A stretch of 64,000 bases of DNA from Periplaneta americana (taxonomy: Eukaryota; Arthropoda; Insecta; Blattodea; Blattidae). The translations under genes were made by a program, and so were the position numbers. Location: the NCBI RefSeq assembly GCF_040183065.1, contig NW_027185502.1, positions 1,353,501-1,417,500 on the forward strand, written 5' to 3'. Position 1 is the first letter of the stretch. The number at the start of each line of letters is the position of its first letter. Below the pieces are notes generated by a model, which was given only the letters and a program-made list of their open reading frames with translations, was not told the origin of the DNA and made no database searches. Positions 55,620 through 64,000 of this stretch are shown piece by piece.

Positions 55620-56433
55620 GCATGAAAGTGAAATTGAGAGAGGAGTACAAGGATGTCCTTTATCACCTACCCGTTCAACATCTACTTGGAGGATTTAGTG
55701 AAGAACTGTTTTCATAACATCGGAAGAATGGTAACTGGAGGAAGAAGAATAACGTGAATAAGATTTGCTGATGATATGGCGTTGTTAGCAGAACAGGTAT
55801 TCTATTGGAGCTGAATGACAGCTGTGAGCAGTATGGGATGAAGATGAAGATAAATGCAAATAAGACGAAGACCATGGTTTTCGAAAGAATAATAAAAATG
55901 GTAAACCTGCTAATTCTAAATGACGCAGCAGTGCAAGTGAACAGCTTCAAATACTTTAAGTGTGCTATAAGCAATAACATGGGCTGCTGCTAGAAGCTGA
56001 AAGGTGGATAGCAATGACAAAAGCAGCTTTTAATAGAAAATGGAGAATCTTCTGCAGACCTCCAGAAAAAGAACCAAGGAAGAAACTAGTGTAGTGCTGT
56101 GTGTGGAATGTGGCATTGTACGACATGGGACAGAAATAAGGACATTAAGAGGAAGAGAAGAAAAGCGAATAGAAGCATTTGAAATGTGAATACGGAGAAG
56201 AATGGAGCGTGTGAAATTGACAGATATGAAAAGAAATGAAGCTGTGTTGGAACGCGTGGGTGCAGAAAGAATGATCTTGAAATTTAACAGGAGGAGAAAA
56301 AGGAATTTGTTGGGTTACTGGCTGAGAAGAAATTTCCTATTGAAGGATGCACTGGAAGGAATAGTGAATGCGAGAAGAGTTCGGGGCACAAGAAGATATC
56401 AGATCATAGACGACATTAAGTTATATGGATCAT
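55620..56433 (+). pseudogene. Second non-LTR reverse transcriptase family, 3' half
   Basis: Distinct from the 50-kb family. Spread over frames: RGVQGCPLSPT, then a FADDMALL-like box (AGATTTGCTGATGATATGGC at 55760), LNDSCEQYGMKMKINANKTK, VNSFKYFKCAISNN, and from 56202 MERVKLTDMKRNEAVLERVG, RKRNLLGYWLRRNFLLKDAL, RRYQIIDDIKLYGS. Many stops and shifts. It ends in a (TAG)n tract. Confidence 0.82.

Positions 56434-56473
<40 letters not shown>
56433..56473. repeat. (TAG)n microsatellite
   Basis: About 13 TAG repeats joining the retrotransposon end to the next repeat. Confidence 0.9.
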
Positions 56474-56706
56474 CAGGTTTATTTTGCCTGGCAGAGTTAA
56501 GGCCATGAGGCCTTCTCTTCCACTCAACCAGGTTTCAATAATATACATGAAATGCAAAATTAGATTACAAAACAAAACAAAAGAAAATACCTTAGAAATT
56601 ACATAAAATATAGTAGAAAATTACAATAGTCAAGATCGGTTACATAATATATAGAATGAAGTAGAAAATTACACATAACCAAAATCAGTTACATAACATA
56701 AGGGGA

Positions 56707-56739
<33 letters not shown>

Positions 56740-56960
56740 GACACAATTTACAAGACCTAAAATGCTCGAGATAAATTCGACGATTATTTCACTTGAGATA
56801 TATTATACAGTTAATATACTAATAGGAGAATACATGTGGGTTACAAGACATAAAATGTTGATTAGCAAAGTCTACTGAATGGCATAGAAATACAAATGAT
56901 TAAGTAATATATCAAAATAATAAAAAAAGAAAAAAAGAAGAGAGAAGAGAAAAAAATAAC
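56474..56960. repeat. Unclassified interspersed repeat with (AC)n
   Basis: Starts GGTTTATTTTGCCTGGCAGA and AAGGCCATGAGGCCTTCTCT, followed by AT-rich sub-repeats (TACATAA.ATATAGAAT) and (AC)n at 56708-56737. The conserved start is reminiscent of dispersed insect repeats; family unknown. Confidence 0.5.
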
Positions 56961-58359
56961 AACTAGGTCATTTAAGACTATTTAGAAACTTCCGCAAGAG
57001 TGTAGTTCTGTTCATTAAAATCATTTGTAAGTAGAGTCTACTTAAAATATTTTAGACTCAGACTTCTCCTGATTTCCTATGACAATGAATTCAAGGAACG
57101 AGCTGTGCGTATTGTGAAGGAAGCAGAGTAGAGAGATGTGTGATGGAATGGAATTGATAGAACAAGGTTATGCTGTGAACGCGTATCACGGTTGTGGTGG
57201 GATGCTAAAAGTGTGAAGCGAGGAACTAGGGAGGAGAAGAGGAAAGCAGAAAAGAAGAAAGATTGCAGAATGATGGGTTTGCAGTGAAAGATCTGTCCTT
57301 GGACAGGAAACTACGAATGAATGCTCTAAACATAGAATTTATTGTGGTTTCTCTGAACTTGATAACTGGAACAACAGTGCACTCAAACTTTACAATTCTC
57401 GAAATTAAGGAAGCTATCCCATGTTTATCCCGAAACGTTTACATTTTCACTTATGCAGACTGATAACGATTCCTGCAACAAGGACATGAAACAAACGTTC
57501 TTTTGCTTTCCCCATTGTCAGCAGTATTAAAAAATTTATTATATGACAAATTCACAGATTCAGTAGAGTCGCCATTACTTACACTGAAGATCATAGACAT
57601 AACTCTGCTGCAGAGACAATTCTGGCCCTATTTCCTTGATAATGCACTGGTCAGCAATGATTTTGTTAAATGTACAATTTCTGCTGTTTGTTACGTAATG
57701 TCATCTGCTGATTCCAAAAATGAAGTCAGAATTTTTCTACCACCCACCATTCTTTTTTTTTTTTTTTGTAATTTTAGAAAAATACATCTATTTTTTTTTT
57801 TTTTTTTTGTACATACTGTCCTTAACATGCGAATGGAAAGAAAATATGTCAAACATTTCATTTTATTGCTCTAACAATTAACCTAAAGCTTTAGACCACT
57901 GTTGCGTATGAAGCCACAATTCATAAAAATTAATTTCATTCCTCATAAAACTGAGAGAGATAGTATTAATTTATTCTCAGTCGAGCTGGAACTTACAATC
58001 ATGAAACAAGTTTCATAACCTGTGTTTTCTTTGTCCTAATTTTAAATGTAGTAAAAGTATCTTGTAAAGTGAAACATACCTCGAAATACTGTGTAAATCA
58101 CAAACAAGTTTTGTTACGTTTGTGGTTAGTTAACTTTGAAAACACGCAGGTTAATTTTAGCTACTAAACGAATTACAAGAGCTTGCGAGTGTTCTTTTGA
58201 TTGCAAAATAGATGAGGACTGGAACTGAGTCCATGAAATCTGCTGTGCTCTACTGAGAATAAATTAATACTTACTCTAATTGGCTAAAAGGATCCCGTCA
58301 TATATCTTTTCCAGTTCCAATGATATGCCAGGAACCTAAGCAACATTCAACAGACTGTT
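56961..58359. other. No gene recognised
   Basis: Frames at 57263-57463 and 57503-57874 are open but show no motif, and the second is partly poly-T. Two T-runs at 57747-57810. Confidence 0.4.
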
Positions 58360-58665
58360 ACTTTCTAGGAACCTCAGATCAGAAGATTACAGAGAACTTG
58401 TCAGCCAGCTGATTCAGAAATATAACGTGATGGCGTGGCATGTATCTCTGAAAATAACTTCTTGGATTCTCATCTATTTTTTTTCTTTCCTCAAAACCTT
58501 CGGGTAGTCAGCGACAAACATGGGGAGTGTTTTCATCAGTATTTTTCTGAAATGGAAAGGAGCTGCCAGGAAAAACTGACCCCAAATGTTCTGTCAGATT
58601 ACTGTTGGACACTCAAAAGAGATAATTTCGTGCAATATAATACAAACTTACAGAAGATCTTATGA
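58360..58665 (+). pseudogene. Fragment of a conserved transposon-derived protein
   Basis: One frame (NLRSEDYRELVSQLIQKYN), then after a shift NFLDSHLFFFFPQNLRVVSD and HGECFHQYFSEMERSCQEKL, NVLSDYCWTLKRDN, stop. This block (SHLDFFPxNLGxxSDEHGERFHQD and DYCWTLKR in relatives) is the C-terminus of a protein present in many copies in arthropod genomes and thought to come from a transposon. Only this end is present and at least one shift separates its halves. Confidence 0.6.
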
Positions 58666-58783
58666 AATGACTGTCAAATGTCCCATGTGACCAACAAGCA
58701 GGCTACGTTCACCTTAACTCTTCTTTGCACAGTCTTCAATTCTACGGGGCTTCATACTTCACCCTTGTCTTGCTTTCAGATAT

Positions 58784-59584
58784 TCAAATGAAGAAAATCT
58801 TATCGAGAGAATTGGCGTCTGGAAAGGTTCCCAAAATGCTGACTGCGTTTCCACGTTGGATGGCTATTCCTATTCGTTGCCGTAGGTAATTGGTGCAGTG
58901 AGGGTCTCCAGTAACAGTCACCAAACTTCTATCAATTTCGGAAACCAGGTCTTTTGCTTGTTTACACCAGGAGCCTATTGTTTCCACGGCAAAGACGATG
59001 AAGATGTATTTGTCTACTAGATGTACGTATTTACGACGTTTATTGAGTACGGCAGATTCTGCTGCAGAGCTAGCGAGTTTAGAAGTTGTTGGCAAGTGGG
59101 ATGGAGCTAAGGTATCCACACATGTATCCCACATTAGTGATTTTTCTCTGCTCCACGGGACCAAGGTTAATCCATCAGGGCACTTACCATCCGTGCGACT
59201 AATCCCAGAGGATTCTAAAATAGCTGGGATACCAGAAGATGTTAATGCTCTCTTGATTATGTCGTTAATTGTTGAATGTCTATAAAAACGTCCCTTACTC
59301 TTGACATAGCTCAGAGCATGGTGACCGAAAGTGTCGACAACTTCCCCACATACATATTTATGTGGTACGCAGATTTTCCATCCAAGACGTAGAGCGACTG
59401 CAGTCTTAAAAGACTTGTTGTTCATCAGCGTTCCAATATTTGGGGAAGGTAGAGCTTGTAGCCAGGAACCCGCTTCTTTTTCTTGTAGAGCCAAAAGTCG
59501 AGCTTGGTCTGTTTCTGACGTACAAGATGTTACAAGAGAATCTAGGATGTGCCTAATAATTATATCAAAAGAGAGGTTTCTCAA
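58784..59584 (-). pseudogene. Retroelement C-terminal zinc-knuckle and nuclease tail
   Basis: 266 open residues matching the region after reverse transcriptase in a widespread invertebrate retroelement group. A zinc-knuckle region (C72, CGEVVD with C79, GHHALSY at 87-93, RHSTINDIIKRAL) has Tyr93 where relatives have the last Cys. It is followed by a PD-(D/E)XK-like nuclease: ISRTDGKCPDGLTLVPW with Asp137, MWDTCVDTLA with Asp153 (one residue shorter than usual between W-D and T), KRRKYVHLVDKYIFI, and the end LRQRIGIAIQRGNAVSILGT. The last open part is complete, but no reverse transcriptase precedes it, so this is a 5'-truncated copy. Element class not certain. Confidence 0.7.
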
Positions 59585-59938
59585 GTGAAGTATAGAATAA
59601 AATCTATTTCACACACATATTTTAGGTAAATAAATATGATTTTAGGTAAAATGTTACAAGATATCAATACTAGAAAAGTCTGAAGTACATTTGGTAATTA
59701 TTCAAAACCCTTGGGTGATAGCAAAATTTTGAAAACAGATTTGAAATCAGCATGAAAAATGCTATAAGAATCACCCATTCTTTATCTTTTAACAAAATAC
59801 ATGTTTAATTTTGTTGACCAGTGTAACAGAATTGATTAGTTTACAGCGATTAATGGGAAGTTCGAAATGGCATATAAATGATAAAGGTAGATTTCTGAAA
59901 TTCTATACACCCATTCTGCAATTCATACAACAACAAAC

Positions 59939-59998
<60 letters not shown>

Positions 59999-60226
59999 CA
60001 CAGTTGCTTCATTCCTTTCACAAGACACGCTACACCGCTCCTGGTACCTTATGAATGATTTCTAGCATAACCGGAATATATTCACAGTCCATATCTCGCA
60101 ACGTAAATAAGAAAGTAGAACTGGAACAATTATATACTGTTCTGAAATTTTGGTTTCATGGGAAAAATAGGGAGTAATTGAACTAATATAATCATATGTA
60201 ACAGGCTAATGTAGAGGAAATGGTTG
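59585..60226. other. Non-coding, with AAT microsatellite
   Basis: AT-rich sequence with nothing else recognised. Confidence 0.5.
59938..59999. repeat. (AAT)n microsatellite
   Basis: About 20 perfect AAT repeats. Confidence 0.95.
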
Positions 60227-60228
60227 TA

Positions 60229-60682
60229 CAGTAGTGGCAAAAAAATCCGGACCGACCCTTGGAGCTGATTTCAGAGTCACAGATTCAAATTCTGCTAGTC
60301 ACAAAACACATCCATCTTGTACAATTAATTTCTAAATTACAAATTAAAATACTACATTTTAACACATAAAAAAATAAAAAAAAAGAAAAAAAAATTGTAA
60401 CAATGAAATTTACTGCATTTGTTCGATTCTTACCGTCTTGTGTTTCCTTCAGTGCCTCAAACTTACAGACGAAAAAACTTTGAGAGTTTTATTTTTATCT
60501 GGCATCAATATTACATTTCTACCTCTATTCGGCAAAGATAACTGCGTATTTTTACATTAAATAGCAGTACATACCTCTGGCTTCACTATCCATATTGAAA
60601 TTACTACAGTTTGACACAATACACAGCACAGGATTCTTCTGTATCAGCTACAAGGGTCGGTCCGGTTTTTTTGCCACTACCG
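60229..60682. mobile_element. TA-flanked MITE of Tc1/mariner type
   Basis: Ends CAGTAGTGGCAAAAAAATCC and, inverted, CGGTAGTGGCAAAAAAACCG are about 35 bp long and flanked by TA (60227-60228, 60683-60684). 454 bp without transposase. Confidence 0.85.
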
Positions 60683-60684
60683 TA

Positions 60685-61569
60685 CATTATGCAAGGTAAA
60701 GCCGAAATTGTGATTCAGCATAGCATGCCTCAGGTCTTTCTCTCTCAACCGCGAACATGGGTTGAATTTCACCGTCGTCACCCAAAGACCTGAATCTAAT
60801 TTTCAAACTCTCAGGATACCTGTTCTGTAGGAGAAGGACGACAAACTGGGCGATCCACGATAATGACAGTTCTTTTGCGGTATTAGATCAAGGTAACAGC
60901 AAGTGTCACCCGATCAGATTGAAAGGAACTTGGAATTCCTAAAACTCTATGCACCGTATTCTGCAATATCATACATATCATTCTTATAAAATCAACTTTT
61001 GCAGGAACTGCGTACTCGTAGTGGTGATTCTGATCGTCCCACAGTGGGGGCATTTGGCCACCGATTTAGGCGGCCGAAAATCGATTTTCTAAAACTCACT
61101 TTGGGTAGAAAAAAATATGACATGGTAAAGCTGAATGGAATTGACGGGAAATAATAAACTACCCTGCTGCCATCGCTTCGCGCAAATCCTGAGACTGTAT
61201 GACAGTGGAAACTTGATCGTCTCTTGCAGTGCTCGCACCTTTTCTCGGCATTGTTTGTGTAAGCTCAAGTTCTACAGTGAATATTATTTGTTCGGTGTAT
61301 GGTTTGAAGTGAATAGTTGCTGATTCTGATGAAACTGGAAAGTTGAATACATTTTAAATATTTTTATCGGTATTACAGGCCTAACTATTTTGACGAAGAC
61401 AAAGCGATATCAAAAAATGACATTTCTTTTCATTATTTTTTAAGTTAATTTAAGCAAATTCGAGTACAACAGTTCACTTCCGGATATTTCCCGGTACTGT
61501 TTTTACTGTAAAGGCTAGTTCACAATAAACCGGGAACGAAAACGACAACGAGAACGAAAATGGAAATAA
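60685..61569. other. No gene recognised
   Basis: Includes GTGGGGGCATTTGGCCACCG (61043) and, just before the Helitron, AACGAAAACGACAACGAGAA at about 61545, both looking like repeat ends, but no partners were found in the window. Confidence 0.4.
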
Positions 61570-62185
61570 TCTATACTAATAATAAATCTGTAGCCGAAAT
61601 TTTTCTGGTAATTTTCGATTTTCCAAAAATAATTGGTCCTAACATATATAATTAACCACCCTGAAACCGAAAATCGCATTTTTGAAATTTTTGTTTGTAT
61701 GTCTGTCTGTATGTTTGTTACCTTTTCACGCGATAATGGCTGAACCGATTTATATGAAAATTGGAATATAAATTAAGTTTGTTGTAACTTAGATTTTAGG
61801 CTATATGGCATTCAAAATACTTTATTTGAAAGGGGGGTTATAAGGAGGCCTGAATTAAATCGAAATATCTCGCTTATTATTGATTTTTGTGAAAAATGTT
61901 ACATGACAAAAGTTTTTCAAAAATGATTTCTGATAAGTTTTATTCTTTACAAAATTTTCATAGGACTGATATTTAAGGAGATAAATGAGTTTTAAAATTA
62001 AAATAACGCCATCTAAGACGGTGCAATGTATTAAGAACAAATGACTTCGTCTATAAGGGGCCTTGGACAACAGCAATCGAAACAGGGGCCTTGGACATCA
62101 ACAATCGAAAGCTATTAAACATAGCCTACATAGTCATAGTATGTATGACGTAATATCAGAAGCTAAATTAACCGATTTGTACATA

Positions 62186-63482
62186 CTAGGTTCAAAAAGT
62201 TCCCGGAATTTGCTAGTATCATAGAAACAACGTACCTTAAACACTATTCTACAGCATTCCCTTCAAAATAGTTTCCTTCCGCAACAACACACTTTTGCCA
62301 ACGCGTGCAGAGTTCCTGGAAGCAGGCCTGGAAGCCATTTTATGAAACCCGTCTTAGTGCTCTCGTCGCGTTTGCGATAACCTCTTCAGCATTGAATCTC
62401 CGTACTTTCAGATGACTTTTCAGACGGGGAAACAGAAAGTAATCAGGTGGTGAGAGATCAGGAGAGTATGGTGGGTGATCCAAAGCAGTTATGTTGTGCC
62501 TGGCAAGAAAATTCTTTATAATAATTGCGCGATGAGCAGGTGCATTGTCATGCATAAGCAACCAGTTGTTTTCTACCCACTTTTCTGGACGTTTCCTTCT
62601 CACTGCGTCCCGGAGGCGACGGAGGATTTCTACGTACAATTCTTTCGTTACAGTATGACCTTCTGGAATGAACTCATGGTGGATGAGACCCTGAGAGTCG
62701 AAGAAAACTTCCAACATAACTTTGCCTTTGGAAGTGTCCCTAGGAAATTTTTGCTTCCGAGAAGATGTTTTCGATTTCCACTCAGATGACTGTCGTTTAG
62801 GGACTGGGTCGTACAAGTAGCACCAAGTTTCATCACCAGCAATAATTTTGTTTAAGAAATCACCATCTTCATCAGCCATACTGATCATGTCCCCAGCAAG
62901 AGTCATTCTTGTTTCTTTCTGTTCTGCCGACAACATTTTCGGAACTAACTTCTGAGACACGTAATGCATGTTGAGATGCTTGTGAAGAACATTGTGTACA
63001 CTTCCGACTGATATTCCGACCTCTGCTGCTATCTCTTTTATGGTTTTACGTCGGTCGTCCCTCACAACATTACCCACACGCTGAGCGATTGCTTCATTTG
63101 TTGCAGTTGTTGGTCGGTCATCTTTGATGCTATCGCGGCCACCAGAAAAGCGTTTATGCCAGGCATACACTTGAGTTTTTTTCATTGCTGCTTCGCCATA
63201 TGCTTCTTCCAACAATCTTAATGTCTCTGCAGGAGTTTTGTGTAACAAAACACAAAACTTGATGTTTGTACGTTGCTCTGTGGACATAATTACAAAATGC
63301 GACGAACAAACAAAACACTATGATAAACAATTGCCTACAACTCAAAACCAACAATCGCCATTATCAACAAACTTTAAGGAAATGACATCATGAATGTCAC
63401 CAACAAAACAAATGTATAATATCCCTTGTTATATATTAATACGAAAAATGGTAATAAAATTCCGGGAACTTTTTGAACCCAG
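62186..63482 (-). mobile_element. Mariner transposon, nearly complete
   Basis: Ends CTAGGTTCAAAAAGTTCCCG and, inverted, CTGGGTTCAAAAAGTTCCCG, each continuing GAATTT, with TA duplicated at 62184-62185 and 63483-63484. 1,297 bp, the usual mariner size. Confidence 0.92.
62340..63287 (-). pseudogene. Mariner DD34D transposase with one late nonsense codon
   Basis: 315 residues cut-and-paste transposase. An N-terminal helix-turn-helix pair (IKFCVLLHKTPAETLRLLEE, VYAWHKRFSGGRDSIKDDRP, IAAEVGISVGSVHNVL) precedes the catalytic domain: IIAGDETWCYLYDP with Asp152, HDNAPAHRA with Asp247 and YSPDLSPPDYFLFP with Asp282, exactly 34 residues after Asp247. After RRVS a TAA stop occurs (62340-62342), yet the same frame continues for 31 more residues (NGFQACFQELCTRWQKC, as mariner C-termini do) to TAG at 62244-62246. 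The total would be 347, the normal family length. So a single nonsense codon appears to be the only lesion. Confidence 0.9.
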
Positions 63483-64000
63483 TAGTATAATTAATTATTA
63501 TTTCACCATTGGAAAGTGTAGTTTCTCTAGATGGACATAATGCTATAACTTAATGTTATTACAGTAACGTCTGAGTGAATCGAGGACAGGTAAGATTAAA
63601 ATAGCTTCTTATGCACAGAAAATTTGATAGGCTATTTTGTACATTCGTTTTCTGTATTTCTTAAAATAATATTTATGTACACTCATTTTAATCTCAGAGA
63701 ATTAAAGAACAACGAGAGTGTATTGATTTAGTATGCAGTAATAGTACGTTAGCTTAGCAATCCATTATTTTATCATTCAAATTTTAACTATGCTCAATTG
63801 AATCGTGTTAAAATACATAAAATATATATGCAATAAATGCAATGCAAAAAAAATTGGGTAATGAGAGCGAAGCATATTATCTTGCGCTGTTGTAAAAGTT
63901 GTTCCCTGGATCAAACGTCCTATTTTAATTATGTAATTACTTTATATTTATTTCTAACAGGTGCAGCGGAGCGCACGGGTACGGCTAGTGTTAAAATAAA

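Larger units (their letters stand above)
61570..63988 (+). mobile_element. Non-autonomous Helitron interrupted by a mariner
   Basis: Starts TCTATACTAATAATAAATCT after a host A and ends ACGGGTACGGCTAG before a host T, the 5'-TC...CTAG-3' ends and A/T insertion site of Helitrons. Just before the end GTGCAGCGGAGCGCAC can form the usual short hairpin. The body GTCTGTCTGTATGTTTGTTA, GATAATGGCTGAACCGATTT is typical of non-autonomous insect Helitrons. Without the mariner it is about 1.1 kb. No Rep/helicase. Confidence 0.78.

Noticed and set aside
57503-57874. 123-codon + strand frame as a gene
   Set aside because: Half of its Phe-rich C-terminus comes from two poly-T tracts, and no motif or splice support was seen.

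Overview
The window is nuclear DNA of an insect, most likely a cockroach or other blattodean. That placement is inference: it rests on an insect sugar gustatory receptor, on insect-type mariner, Tc1, Tigger and hAT relics, and on several tRNA-derived SINE families and one much-repeated non-LTR retrotransposon (GRPRRRWEDNIKMDL tail) that I associate with cockroaches. The DNA is AT-rich, rich in ATT/GAT microsatellites, and almost wholly built from nested transposable elements. No rRNA, free-standing tRNA, CRISPR array or bacterial operon was seen.

Left third (1-14.8 kb): the last four coding exons of a sugar-clade gustatory receptor lie on the + strand at 2520-2663, 11699-11859, 13268-13346 and 13433-13555. 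Canonical splice sites and the TYEVVLVQF C-terminal signature support them. Three small deletions break the frame, so this is either a young pseudogene or a real gene hit by consensus errors. Its roughly 9 kb intron holds retrotransposon tails, a foldback element with internal sub-repeats (4478-5447), a Tc1 element with double (IR/DR) termini split by a SINE dimer (6306-8632), SINEs and a hAT relic. The next intron holds a mariner fragment and a 600-bp foldback.

Centre (14.8-48.8 kb): a tandem array of about nine copies of a roughly 2.4-kb unit, almost identical at the left end and progressively more diverged to the right. Each unit carries, on the minus strand, a 40-49 nt block bounded by intact-looking splice acceptor and donor sequences. 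The blocks differ far more between neighbouring units than the intronic flanks do (about 25% against under 2% for units 3 and 4). Two further exon-like blocks lie upstream of the array at 52043-52110 and 54408-54452, so the array may be repeated exons of one minus-strand gene. This is the most unusual signal in the window. Later insertions into the array date its units: a shared retrotransposon fragment in units 1 and 2, an intact 3,031-bp TTAA-flanked transposon with a 616-codon DDE transposase in unit 3, a non-LTR ORF1 fragment in unit 7, and many insertions in unit 8 (a hAT MITE with exact 8-bp duplication at the splice donor, hairpin MITEs, a SINE, a composite hAT block and a TA-flanked element).

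Right third (48.8-64 kb): degraded non-LTR reverse transcriptases (50.1-51.7 and 55.6-56.4 kb), a deleted pogo/Tigger element (52.3-53.5 kb), a fragment of a conserved transposon-derived protein (58.4 kb), a retroelement nuclease tail (58.8-59.6 kb, minus), a small TA-flanked MITE (60.2-60.7 kb), and a Helitron (61570-63988) interrupted by a nearly intact mariner whose transposase has one late nonsense codon.

All calls were made by eye from translations, termini and target-site duplications; family names rest on recognised motifs, not on database searches.
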